From contig JANFOG010000003.1 of NCBI GenBank assembly GCA_024336345.1, forward strand, positions 3,788,501-3,852,500: a DNA stretch of 64,000 nt, read 5' to 3'. Positions 1-11,162 of the stretch are shown in pieces (within the stretch, counting starts at the first letter, position 1; each line of letters opens with the position of its first letter). The notes beneath the pieces are model-generated. The model was given only the letters and a program-made list of their open reading frames with translations. It ran no database searches and was not told where the DNA came from. The DNA is from Mariannaea sp. PMI_226 (Eukaryota; Ascomycota; Sordariomycetes; Hypocreales; Nectriaceae). Made by a program: the position numbers and the translations under genes.

Positions 1-3000
1 GGTAGGTATAGGAAGACCCGGTGGTTGCGTATCACAGGGACGAGATAGCTACCACTACCACTACCCTTGATCGTCGCACCATCCCAGTTCGTCTCATAAG
101 TTGGGGCCTCGACGCCAATTCTTGTCCATGGCGACCAGAAGGCGAGGCCGTCGCCTGAGCCAGCCCGGATGATGCGAAAGGTGCGATAAAAGAACTCAAA
201 TGGAGCGCTACGTGTGCGGCCGAAGAAGTGGTAGATCTCAGACTCCTCCTTGCGAACTTCACGCAAGTAGGCGACGATGTCGAGATCTGCGATACCTTGT
301 AGCTCTTGTACGTACGCACGAATTGCCTGTGAGAATGTGTCCCAACTCAGGTCCTTGGACATGAGAGCCGTTTCAAAGGCCTCGAATAGTGGCGTCTTAT
401 CATCACGTAGACTTGGCTCGATCCAATTCTCCGGATACAAGAAGGCCTTGCGCGTAGCCTGCCAAATGTTGTGACGCTGCATCCAGGCCCAATTATCCTT
501 TTTGACACGCGCATCAAGCACACCAGCTTTGGCCTCGAGGCCGAGAAGCACTCGTTGAACAAACAGCTGCACGGTCGAAATAGCTGCCTTCATGCGCGTG
601 ATCTCCAGCTGCGCACCCATCTGCACATCAAGCATGAAGTGAGCAAACAGACCGTCAGCATCCGCGATGCCCAAGCGCTGGATATAGTTTTGCTGCAGTA
701 GGAACTGGACCAACACCGTCCGTTGAGATTCACGAATATCCCGGTTGCACTGTGCTAACTGTCCAGGTCCGAGGCAGAGTTGCATGGCAGAGGCAGTCCT
801 GAGGTCTTTGTCAGACAGAGTGGAAGGTTTAGCCTGCCCGGGCTCGACGGGCTGGAACGAGGTTGGCACAGTGGGAGCTGTAGGTGTCCCGGCCTCGAAC
901 AGGATGAGTAGGGGCTGTGCGACTCGCTGGCCTCGGGAAGCAGAAAGACGACCAGACGACTGCTTGATCGCTTGCAAGGCGACAAGCTCATCGATGGAGG
1001 ACGCGAACCGGGCAACGATCTCTTCTGGTTCAAGTCCCGGGTATTTGAGACTGAGCATAGTCTCCAGTTGTTCCACTTGCCAGCCCGTTGCTTTGGACAA
1101 CTGGGACGCAAGGACTGAACCCTTGTCCTTGGTTGGACCTTGGAGCCAAGCAAAAAGGCTGACGAGGGCATCACGGTCGCCTGAGAGAGAGTCACGCAGG
1201 TTGCGATAAGTCTCTAGTGTACACAAGCCCTTGATGCTTGGCTTCTCCAAGTCGATGCGTACAAGGGCCTGTGATGTAGAGCTGAGGTATTTGAACTCCT
1301 CGAGACCTAAATCGAGCCTCTTCACAATTTCGGCAAAGCCCAGCACCGTCGACAGCACATCGGAGACAGAAGAGATGATATTGACGGGGATGAGAGCCGA
1401 CATGCTGAACTCTACTGGCTGAGAAGACTGTTTGTTGACCCAATGGGCTGTCTTGAGACTGACCGATGCACTCAGGGTGTATGGCTGACCCGTTGATAGC
1501 ACGATCGGGGCCGTCTGCCAAGCGTCACCCTTTGAGGTCTTGATCAGAGGAAGGTTGACACCGTTGATGGAGAAAGTTGGAGTCTCTTGTTGCTTCGCTT
1601 TAGTATCATCCTTCTTGTTTTCATCCTTACTATCCGCAGCGGGGATCTGGAACTGATATGTGTCGGTCGCGGCTGGGCAGAAGAAAGCAGACTGAGTGGC
1701 ACCGCTTTTTGCGCTGCTATCAAGGAAATCGGTGCAAATCTCCCGGATCTTGTCGGTAGCGCCTATCGTGTTATTGTTAAAAGCCTCGCGCCCATTTGCC
1801 AGCATCGCCAGGACAGACGGCTCAAGCCCTGGCACTATCTCGCCAATGGCTCGTACAACTATACTTTGCACGAGTTGTGCGCGCAGTGTTGGTAGTGCGG
1901 CTGAGACGAAGCTGCTGCGACGGTTCTTGAGCTTTAACTCTCTTTGGACTGCTGCATCATCAGGCTTCATTCCTCTCGTCCCATCGCGCACGTCAGCCTT
2001 GAATTGGGTCATCAGCTTTTCTTTCTCTGCATCTGTCAGAGCGCTGAATAGTCGCTCTGAGAAAGGTTTCCAACCACTACCGGAGTGCAAATCAAGCGCC
2101 GAAAAGACGTCCTCCAAATCCTTCGGGGCGTTCTCGAGTTCCATGTCTGCAAGAACGGCGGCTTTGGTTTCAGCAGAAAGTACGCCAGTAAGTGTGATCA
2201 ACAAGGTTTTGGCTGCAGGATTGACTGAGAGAGAGAGGCTAGATGGCAGATCCTTGATTGCGAGAAGCTTGGTAGCCACCGAGCTGGTAAGGTCGATGGT
2301 CTTCTCAGTTGTCTGGGTGCCTTCGACATATGCGACGACCGTTGCTGCAGTTGTGGCGTCGTACAACTCTCCACAGATCTGCACAATATCTTCAGAACGA
2401 ACAATCTCGTCTACAACTCGAGCGTCCCAGAGAGTGTGGAGTGCGTCAAGCTCCTGGACAACAGAAGTGGCCAGGCTCAAAGCATCGGTAATGCTCTTGG
2501 TGTTGTTCAGAGTACTGGTTTGGTTTTGTGGGCTGATGGTTGTGATGATGTCTCTCGTGGACCAGCCGCTTCCCACAAGCTTTCGCCAGCTCTCAACATA
2601 CTCCAATGTTGTCTGAGGGTCTTGGAAGAGGTCGACGCCTGGAGGAAGCAGCGGCAAGATATCTAAGTACTCGGACGGCGTAGCATTCAGCATCCGACAG
2701 AGCGTCGAATGCCGGTACAGCTTCGTGACCACCCCCATGTTGAGTGGAACATCGGGGCTTTCGATATCAGCTGCACGCATCACGCTCATCAATTCGTCTT
2801 GAGTACGTTTCAACGCCGTCATAAGAGCCGGCATATGAGCACTGATTAGTGCCTTGGCCTCTTGCATAGTCGTGAAAACTGTGTCACCAGAGAGGATAGT
2901 GGCTGGGCCAAGGAACACACGCTCAAACAGGGAGCCCTTTCCGTGTTTTCCAATGGACGCCCAGAGAGGCACAATAGCATCAACAGGCATCTTGACAAGC

Positions 3001-5354
3001 TCGGAGAGCCTCCTGACTCGTGAAAGATCCTCTAACAGCCGGAAAGAGAAGCCGCGTGCACTTTCAACAGTACGAACGACGCCTGTGTTGACATGGTTCT
3101 CGATAAGCGCCGACAGCACTGTATCTAACTGCGAGATACTCCAGCCGAGGCGATTCTTGAGTCTGATAAAGGCCTGTATCTCGTGGCAAAGCTGTATTGT
3201 CAATGGCTTTACAGCCTTGTCAGTTGTGCCCTGCTTTTCATCGTAGCCCTTGGCCGCCATATCCAAAGTCTGTAGGCGCATCTCAGAGATTTGACCGGTG
3301 AAGGACTTCGTTTGGCCTGCATTGGTGATGACAAGCCGCCTACCGAAATAGAGTGTATTGAGCAACTCAAGAAGCTCCTCAAATGACAAACCGGAGCGTG
3401 GCATAAACTGTGCTCGGATGAAACAGAGACCCGTAGCCTTCGACTCGTCTGTATCCGTCATTTCCTTCTCGTCTTTGAACCCCCAGCTCTTATAAACCGC
3501 AGGAGTCTCGAGCAAACCGTCCATCTGCTCTCCCCTTTTTGGGCGCATGGCCACAACGCTGCGTAAAAGCCGCTCCGTGTAAATGGTCTCTCCGGTAATG
3601 GCAGCAAATTCCATCGGCGGCAAGTTTAATGACTCCGCAACGGCTGCGCGTTCCCACACGATTTCCGCCTCAGTTAGGAGGGCTTTTCGCGAAGCGGGAT
3701 CGGCGGGTAGAGATTTGGAGAGCTCATTGAGAATTCGAGCTTCAGAACGAAATGTAGTGAGGACGTCCAAGGGTGTCAGTCCGACAGAGGCAAGGAACAC
3801 TTTGATAGCGTTGAGGCCTAGATTGAAGGGGAAAACGCCCAGTGGGAACATGTGAGTGGACATTTGTTTAGATGCAAATATTTCACAGTCCTGCAGCGGG
3901 CTGTCATCTGCCACCGCCTTCTCCTGCGTTTCATTGACTGCATGAACCGTCCCAACATACTTCTCATCATTCTCGTGTCCAATTTGGGATTGAATAAATG
4001 AGGCAAGAACTTTGTTCACAATGGCAATATACGGCAGCATATTCTTGGAGTTTGCACACGACAGCTCGAGTTCCTGCAAATCCGGCCGGCGGTGCGCAAG
4101 CGCCTCGAAGAGCGTGGCAAACTTACTGCCAGTCCCAGTACAGGGAGATGCCTTGAGAAAGTTGAGCAGATCAACAAAGTAGGCAGATGGCCCTAGGACG
4201 GAACAACACTCCTCACAGGGAGAGGATTGTAAGTCAAAGATGTCAGACATGTTATACTTTCGGTGAGCAAGGACATCAACTCTCGGTGCTTGACTCTGCT
4301 CTGTGACATTTGCCGACTGAACGGAAACTTGCTTATTTTGAGCTTCTGCTTTGAGCTTCTGCTCTAATTTCTGCCTCAACAACTCAAGCTTTTCTTCCTC
4401 TGATTTCCTTTTTCCCTCGGCGTCTTTCTTCTTTTTGGCTTCATCATCCGGTGCTAGTTCTGGGTCGATCATGTGGAAATCATGCTTGAGTCCGTCAAGG
4501 ATTTTGGCCCAAGTCTCCTGGTTGCGACAGGCAATGGCAACAGCATGGTCGTGGATACGAATTGCTGCCGGTTCATCAATTTTGATCAGGACGTTCTTAT
4601 CATTGAAAGTCGTCTTAATAAGGTCCAAGAACACGCCTCGCTCCCAGATGGCAATGTCGTGTGCTGATCGAATGTCTTTTCCTAGCAGGATCTCGATATG
4701 GGTGGGATCGGCCACAATGCACTGCAAACGCTGCAAAGCATTGATGGCATTATACACCCTATCTGCAGTGACAGGCTCTGCAATCTTGTCATTCTTTCCG
4801 GGCTTTTTGGGCACGGCCGGCGCCGGAATGAATTTTGGGTCTCTGATGAGGTTTCGGAATTCGGGTGATAAAAGTGAGAGATTCTTGTCCAGCGCCATCT
4901 CCAGCGCTTTTTCGACGTAAGGCTTCAGATCGGTCATGGTCGTTGTGAGCAACTTTGCCTCACGGAGGTTCGCCAAGAGCACAGCCACAGGTTCTTTTTC
5001 CCAGAACATGTTACGAAGGGCCTTGACAGCTTGTTGATCGAAACTACTCAGCCCATTGTAGTAATGCGCGAGAGCAATCTTAGCAAGCGATGGCTCAGAA
5101 TTTCCATACTTTTCCACGAAGAAAGACTTGAGTTGATCATCAGAGGTCAAGGTTTGGAAGAAGACTAGCCGCCGAGTGCTGATGATATCAAGACCACTTA
5201 AACGTAGGGTGGTATCAATTACTTCTGATAACGATTTCGACCCCGATTCCATGGATTTTTTTATCTTAGCTGATAGTGTCTCGATATCCCGGAAAACGCC
5301 TGGGGACGAAGTGGTAGGTGCCCCGACAGGCAATGAGGCTGCAGGTCCCGCCAT
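1..5354 (-). CDS. Tc toxin complex A subunit (TcA-like), 3' end beyond window
   Basis: One intron-free reading frame starts at the ATG at 5354-5352 and stays open to base 3, giving 1784 codons with the C-terminus outside the window. Bacterial TcA proteins are usually about 2300-2500 residues, so several hundred are missing. Seen in the sequence: a charged coiled-coil stretch near residues 310-350; a VRP1-type (Salmonella virulence plasmid A) segment from about residue 375, with the Cys-rich GPSAYFVDLLNFL motif followed by RRPDLQEL and LPYIAIVNKVL; and near the window edge (from about residue 1610) the neuraminidase-like TcA region with the PENW..PS.R and WTRIG motifs. In the known family TcA forms a pentameric bell-shaped channel that binds target cells and injects the TcB-TcC cargo. 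No signal peptide is visible, as in bacterial TcA. The VRP1-type segment begins later than I expect for bacterial proteins, which suggests a fungal N-terminal extension. The partner TcBC gene lies at 14769-22025. Confidence 0.9.
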   Translation of the reverse strand, partial: MAGPAASLPVGAPTTSSPGVFRDIETLSAKIKKSMESGSKSLSEVIDTTLRLSGLDIISTRRLVFFQTLTSDDQLKSFFVEKYGNSEPSLAKIALAHYYNGLSSFDQQAVKALRNMFWEKEPVAVLLANLREAKLLTTTMTDLKPYVEKALEMALDKNLSLLSPEFRNLIRDPKFIPAPAVPKKPGKNDKIAEPVTADRVYNAINALQRLQCIVADPTHIEILLGKDIRSAHDIAIWERGVFLDLIKTTFNDKNVLIKIDEPAAIRIHDHAVAIACRNQETWAKILDGLKHDFHMIDPELAPDDEAKKKKDAEGKRKSEEEKLELLRQKLEQKLKAEAQNKQVSVQSANVTEQSQAPRVDVLAHRKYNMSDIFDLQSSPCEECCSVLGPSAYFVDLLNFLKASPCTGTGSKFATLFEALAHRRPDLQELELSCANSKNMLPYIAIVNKVLASFIQSQIGHENDEKYVGTVHAVNETQEKAVADDSPLQDCEIFASKQMSTHMFPLGVFPFNLGLNAIKVFLASVGLTPLDVLTTFRSEARILNELSKSLPADPASRKALLTEAEIVWERAAVAESLNLPPMEFAAITGETIYTERLLRSVVAMRPKRGEQMDGLLETPAVYKSWGFKDEKEMTDTDESKATGLCFIRAQFMPRSGLSFEELLELLNTLYFGRRLVITNAGQTKSFTGQISEMRLQTLDMAAKGYDEKQGTTDKAVKPLTIQLCHEIQAFIRLKNRLGWSISQLDTVLSALIENHVNTGVVRTVESARGFSFRLLEDLSRVRRLSELVKMPVDAIVPLWASIGKHGKGSLFERVFLGPATILSGDTVFTTMQEAKALISAHMPALMTALKRTQDELMSVMRAADIESPDVPLNMGVVTKLYRHSTLCRMLNATPSEYLDILPLLPPGVDLFQDPQTTLEYVESWRKLVGSGWSTRDIITTISPQNQTSTLNNTKSITDALSLATSVVQELDALHTLWDARVVDEIVRSEDIVQICGELYDATTAATVVAYVEGTQTTEKTIDLTSSVATKLLAIKDLPSSLSLSVNPAAKTLLITLTGVLSAETKAAVLADMELENAPKDLEDVFSALDLHSGSGWKPFSERLFSALTDAEKEKLMTQFKADVRDGTRGMKPDDAAVQRELKLKNRRSSFVSAALPTLRAQLVQSIVVRAIGEIVPGLEPSVLAMLANGREAFNNNTIGATDKIREICTDFLDSSAKSGATQSAFFCPAATDTYQFQIPAADSKDENKKDDTKAKQQETPTFSINGVNLPLIKTSKGDAWQTAPIVLSTGQPYTLSASVSLKTAHWVNKQSSQPVEFSMSALIPVNIISSVSDVLSTVLGFAEIVKRLDLGLEEFKYLSSTSQALVRIDLEKPSIKGLCTLETYRNLRDSLSGDRDALVSLFAWLQGPTKDKGSVLASQLSKATGWQVEQLETMLSLKYPGLEPEEIVARFASSIDELVALQAIKQSSGRLSASRGQRVAQPLLILFEAGTPTAPTVPTSFQPVEPGQAKPSTLSDKDLRTASAMQLCLGPGQLAQCNRDIRESQRTVLVQFLLQQNYIQRLGIADADGLFAHFMLDVQMGAQLEITRMKAAISTVQLFVQRVLLGLEAKAGVLDARVKKDNWAWMQRHNIWQATRKAFLYPENWIEPSLRDDKTPLFEAFETALMSKDLSWDTFSQAIRAYVQELQGIADLDIVAYLREVRKEESEIYHFFGRTRSAPFEFFYRTFRIIRAGSGDGLAFWSPWTRIGVEAPTYETNWDGATIKGSGSGSYLVPVIRNHRVFLYL

Positions 5355-7651
5355 GATGTGGTGTAAGTTTAGTTATCAAGGTGATAGAAACGACTTGACA
5401 CGGTCAGTGAATATGTACAAATATACCAGAACGCTGGAATGAGAAATGACTAACAAAAAGTTCGTTGAACACGAGGATTGTTACAGGCCTTGAGGCTGAT
5501 GACGATGTCTGAAAAGAAAGAGTGCGATACACACGCTCAGTGTCTTTGTCGAAGCAGGGAAATGCAGTTCAACGTGTCCTGGGAATAGAAGTGAGGGATT
5601 ATGGATATCTAAGCCATTGAATGCTGTAGAAAAAAGTCCAAGTGAACAGGCCTTGGTTTATTTTATTTCTTCCAGCTTCATAGCATGTCCCCTGCTGATG
5701 GAAGAGGATCCAGGTTAGGTATTCTTCATGGTCAGCTGTCCTTGGCAGTAGCCTGCCGTAGAGTCCAATGTCGTTGCCACCCCTCAAGCTGAACCCTCCA
5801 AATGAAGACTATCGAGCTCTCGAACCATTGTCCCGCTCCCATGACTAGTGCTTGGAGGTAAGGGAGCGGCTGCGAGAGGCTGGCTGCTGAAATTCGATAG
5901 TTCTCCATATCTTGCACGTGCTGAGAGCTCCAAAATGCTCCGTAGTCGGTATCCCCATAGTGCCTTAGGTAAGGTATGGTGAAGAATTTGGAGCTTTAGA
6001 GAGCTTCCCATGCTCGTTTTGGTCGTGTAGCGACCAAATCCAGACACAAAACTACCGGCCCTGTTGACTATCGATCAAGCCGACGGCCTAAACGGTCCAG
6101 GGGTCGGAGAAAAGCAGCTGTTGACGTGCGCTCTCCGCAATAGTCGCCAAATAGTGCCGGACTTCGACTCTCAGCTTTCGTTTCGCGCCGCCACCAGCGC
6201 TACCACACAGAGAGGTTAGCATCGGCAGCTATCCTTTACCTGTAGACAGTACCTGATTAACCTGTCTTGTGCATGGAATTCCGGTACTTACTGTATTCCA
6301 AGACATGGATGACCCTCATCCACACGCTCATCAGACCCCTGTGGGGTTGGTTTGTTTCCGGGAAGTTTGCCCCGCAGCGTCCCCGAGTCTCGAAGAAATT
6401 TAGACCTGCGCGAACAAATGTGCACGTACCCTGTCCTGTCCTGTCCTGCACACCCTGCGCATACACAGTACTGTGCCTAGTTACATCCATGAGAGCCTAT
6501 CAGATCACATTGATTGTTCTTGGTTGTATATTCGCATCCAGGCGGAAGATAAACGGCAACCCCAGCACTGCGCTGCGCAGTACGGACTTCAAAATTGAGA
6601 CGGATCTTGGCGTCTTAGCACAACCTATGCCATGAACCTGGAGGGCTTCCAGTGGTAAAATAGAAATGGAGACTGTCCGTATGCGTACCTAGGTGGCTAA
6701 CAAGGTACCTGAGGTGGTGTTTGTAATTAAGCAGCAGAGAGGCTCCTTTCCAACCTACCTACATAGAGGAACCATAAGGCGGGCACCCTTTTTGTTCCCT
6801 TCCACCACATCCAGCTATCAATGAAGACACATAGAGAATTCCAGTTCTCCATAACCAGGCTGACACTCGCCTGAGTAACTAGCCCCGATTACCATGTACC
6901 TATGTAGCCCAGGTAGATAGGCCATGTGTTAGTCTAGGTTCCCAACCCACTGGAACCACACCCCTCCTCACTTCGTGATCTCTATCAACAGTTCAGCTTG
7001 CCCCCCCCAGCTTTGTGATGACCTCGTCCTACCCATTTTCCGCCCGTCTGACCCCTCCTCAGAGACTATTTGGGACAAAGCCCCCCTGTTTACAGAGTAG
7101 TGTGTGCGTGCACATGCCCAAAATGGACACACTCGTGGCGGCTTGGTAGCAATCTCGACCGCAAAGAGGACGGTCGCCTAAGCCCTTTTAGTGCCAGTAG
7201 TCTTGGGATGGACCTATTCCAGACCTCAGCGGGCCGTCCCAGGCGCCGTCAGCTCCGGCTGAACAGACGGCGTCCCAATGCCGACCCAGAACCAGGCGGT
7301 GCCACACGGCCAGACTATCGATTCGATATACCATAGTAGTCCAGGACGGAGTGTTCGTCCAACTTTATGCCAAGATAGGCCAGTATGTGTAGGTGGTCTC
7401 AGCACGCCACGCGAACGCCCTAGAAGCCATGGAGCGACACACGACACAGAGTGGGAGAGGGTGGATGCTGTAATCGAATTAGTTGTCAGGTGCTATGTTA
7501 TAAATTCCTGCTAATATCGATTCTCGCTGGCACAAAACGAGTAAACGGGAGCTGGTCAGATCGCGGCTTAAATAGTCAGACAACTCTCATCAGACACTTC
7601 TCATGCTCTTTCTACCACTGTGTGACTGACGAAGCATCAACTATCGCCAAG
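5355..7651. promoter_or_regulatory. Divergent intergenic region between TcA and the 1066-aa gene
   Basis: No convincing gene is seen in these 2.3 kb. They separate two divergent start codons and so must contain both promoters. A TTAAATAG element at about 7568-7574 lies some 80 bases before the plus-strand ATG, followed by a CT-rich leader. A short direct repeat of CTGTC (four copies, last imperfect) lies at 6431-6450, and several AGGTACCT/CCTAGG-type motifs are scattered at 6680-6930. Short open frames here show no homology I recognise. Confidence 0.5.
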
Positions 7652-10600
7652 ATGAAGACGCGCTACGATGTCAGCCTTGACACGGCTACCCCTCCCATCT
7701 CTGACGAGGTGGAAAACCCGAATTACTTTGACCAGGTCACTGCTTTGTCACAGGGTATCATCAATGCCAGCTTCCGGCAGCTCTTCGACTCTGTTGAGGG
7801 TGTTGCTGAGATTGCCCATAAGTCCAAGCTTCTGGGTCGGTTCGATGCCGTGCTCGACGCCCCATCCATCATGATCAACGGCATGACGACCAATGCGACC
7901 GAGGTCATGTATGTTCTTCGGTACGTATTCATTTTCACATTAGATACAAAATATGCTGTTTCTTTACTGACTGTGCGAATAGTATTAAGAGCGGTAAATT
8001 TAATTTCATCGACAACAAGGAGCGTGAGATCCACGACTGGGTCCTCGCTCTGCCAACCAAGGTCAATGAGCTGTCCATGGATGAGTCTCCTGGCGACAGT
8101 GCAAATGCCAAGGCGCGCAAGAAGCGCTGGCTTACTAGGCTTAAGAAGAACTTCCCAGGCTTCGTACCTGGTGACTACTCTGCGCAACGCATCTTCTGCG
8201 CTCTTGGTAGTGCTGGCTGGAACGACCCGGACGACAAAAACAGTACCGTGTGGGATCCAGTCACCAAAGCCACCATGAACTTCAGGGAATTTATGAATAG
8301 ACAGGATAACGTCATATATAAGGATATCATGGTTTCTTTGTTGAAGGGATGGGCAACTTCAGAAGGCGAAGACGCCGTCGGCACCATGGGCATCAAGTTC
8401 ACGCTGCCAGAGAAGCAGGGTGCGTACTACTATCCACTCTGGAAGATCAATTTGCTAACTAGTGTCCTTTCCATGTCTAGTCAAGGAGCTGATGCCAACT
8501 TTCCGTAAGTAGTTGTGTTATAGCATTGGGTCTCTGTCCAGCGAAGGTTGACCATACTCTAGGCCCGGTTCACATCTACAACCAGGTATACCCATATCTC
8601 AAGAACGACCAAGACCGCGGCGGCATGAGCATGGGTGACTACTCAATGTCCGCCCGTAGCTTGAAAGAACCATACGGAAAGCTGGAGGACGGCGACTACA
8701 ACTGTTTGTTGTACTGCGAGAACGTCGAAGCCGCTTCGGGTGAGAAGGAGACCATCACGGTGGATGGTGTCCAGAAGCTCGTGGACAAGGTCAAGGTCCG
8801 ACCACTCCCCACCGTTAATCTGAAGCTCAACCATAATGGTAACCTGGCTGAGCCGGGTGGCTACTACGGTGCGTTCGTGATGGACCATCGCATTTTCATG
8901 AAGAGCTTCCTGTTGCCGCAACTCCAAGAGCTCTGTTTAGCGACATATATGCAGATCGGCCTGCCGGAGCGCAAATACAACCCGGTAGACAACTCTGGCT
9001 GGATCTACCCAAAATACGCTATCGGATGTGAACTTGAGGGCAAGGACAAGGAGGCTCGCCCAGCTAGCGACCCCGAGTTTAAGCTCAAACGCATCGGCGA
9101 CTCCAAGTATCTCTGGTCCAAAGAAAGCGCTAAACACGGTCTGAAAGACGTGTACAGCTTCGCCAGGCCTGAGACACCGGGCAACTACTTCTCGCACAAT
9201 AACTACGATATTGTGGCCAATTCTAGCGTGGAAGTATTTTGGGAGGCTGGCAGTCCGCGCATGACCATCAAAGGAGAGATCGTGTATGATTATTTTACTG
9301 GCTTCGCTAGCTCGGAGGACATGAAAGTCAAGTTTGAAGATTTCCAGTAAGTGCCGTCAACTGCTTCACATTCCGTTCCCACCCTCCACTCATCAAGGCT
9401 AATCGTTACAGCTACAAATGTACCGGTACATGGTCCATCGCGCTTGTCCTCAACAACGTCGAGAGGACTTTCTTCGTCGATGGGCGAACTGTGACGACGC
9501 GCGTCTTAATGCCGGAGGTCGAGGGCGTCAACAAGGACAACACACCGACGAATATGGTACTCGATTTTAAGCAGATTAGCGAAAAAAATGAGATCAAGGA
9601 TACGACAACACCTGTTATCAAGGAAAAGCTAAACCAGGGGCTGGCTCGCGGCATTGGTGTCGTCATCAGCAACATTGAAAAGCGCTTCCAAGTCTCGGGC
9701 CAGTTGTCGTACCCAGGCCACGGCGAACTCGAATACTCAGAACCTAAGTTCACGCGTTGGGGCAGCATAATTGCAAAGGTCAACTTCAAACCGTAAGTTC
9801 ACTTCTCCCTTGAGGGACTTATTACCTTCTGGTTGCTGATATACATGAAACAAAAGGCCCACCGGTCCTAACAACTCCATGTTCTTCCCGCCCAAGGCTA
9901 AACAAGAAGACTACATCATGGAAGAGCCATCGGCTCCCGATCCTAAGACTGACACGTTTGAAGCCACTCTGAAGCATAATGCTGAGCCCCTTCTCACTTG
10001 GACAATGCACTTCAAGTACAACGAGAAGACACGTGTTGGGCGACTCACGCTTGAAGCAACAAACAATATGAAAGACACCAATGGCAAGGGAATTGACCTT
10101 GCTTTCAGCTCTATCACTGTCAGCCTTGAGCATACGCCAAACACGGGCGCAGACGGGAAAACGAGAAATCCCAAGCTGTTTAGCGACGATGGTTGGAGGG
10201 CGGACCATGACAGTATCCTAGACAACATCTATGATTCGGGCAAGGCGTTCGTCACGGTATGGACTAAGTTCTGGTCACGAGAACCCGAGACACCACCGGA
10301 ACAGCCAAAGGCGCCATCTGAGGACGTGAAGAAGATCGAGTCTACTGCTCCTCCTGTGGACGGGCCGAAGGATGCCGCTGCCGTTACCGAACCGGCTTCA
10401 GGAGATGCCAAGCCGCCGGCCAGTGAGGACAAGAAGGGTTCTGAGGTTGTAGCGCCAGTGGCAGCGACTACCGACGAAAAGCCGAAGGCTGATGCCTCTC
10501 AAAATGTCCAGACAGACATCGCTACTCCTGCTCCCGCGCAGGGGGTGACTGGTGTTGAAGCGCCATCGACTACGCCTACGGCTGATCCTGCCACTCAATC

Positions 10601-11162
10601 TCCTGCTACTCAGCCCACTCCCTCAGCTGAGCCTGAAAAGTGGCACTTAGTTGAGAGGATCAAGGAGACGGTGGAGGAACAGAAGGGCAACGTGTACGAA
10701 TTTAAGCGCGACTGGGATATTAATGAAGAGTTGCCTGACGAGTGGTTTGGCGCGACATCCGAAGTGAACCTCGACATCTCAACCTCGCAGGTTGATCGCT
10801 CCCTCAAGTTTACGGTGGAACCTGTGAACGCTGAGGGCAGGGAGGATGATGATGCCCCGAAGGGTTTCGTCATCCCGAAAAACGGCAAGTTCAGGCTTGT
10901 GTGCCAGGGTGATGTTGCAGAGCTGGGCCACTACGCCATCAAGGTGCAGGAGGAATGGATGAAGATGGAACAGGGTACGCTCCGGGAGGGCCGTTACGCC
11001 ATCGACTGGAAGATGGTCGATCTGAAGAAGAATGCCTCTGGAAAGGTTGAGACCGACTGGTATGACGTCTCCGACCGACTAGCGGAGGAGGCGAAACGCA
11101 GGGCCGACGCCGAAGCTGCAAAGGCAAAGGCTGCAGCCGCAGCTGCTGGTGCCCAGAAGTGA
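7652..11162 (+). CDS. Uncharacterised 1066-aa protein of the Tc locus
   Basis: Six exons join without breaking frame: 7652-7920, 7983-8419, 8481-8504, 8563-9346, 9412-9792 and 9857-11162 (1067 codons with stop). All introns are GT-AG; the third exon is a 24-base micro-exon. I do not recognise the family. The N-terminal two thirds (about residues 1-680) look globular, with many aromatic and basic residues and no signal peptide or membrane helix. Residues from about 770 to 890 are a Pro/Ala/Thr/Glu-rich, apparently disordered linker. A folded segment of about 150 residues follows, and the protein ends in an Ala/Lys/Glu-rich helix. It is divergent from the TcA gene and points toward the lectin and TcBC genes. 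Its position between Tc subunits suggests a role in making, folding, exporting or neutralising the toxin, but that is inference from context only. Confidence 0.85.

Noticed and set aside
1696..2616. A 306-codon open frame on the plus strand within the TcA gene
   Set aside because: It is antisense to a longer frame with clear family motifs and reads as a Ser-rich product with no motif; it is a shadow frame.
6267..6635. A 122-codon open frame in the TcA upstream region
   Set aside because: It overlaps another frame on the opposite strand, has low-complexity CTGTC repeats and no family motif.
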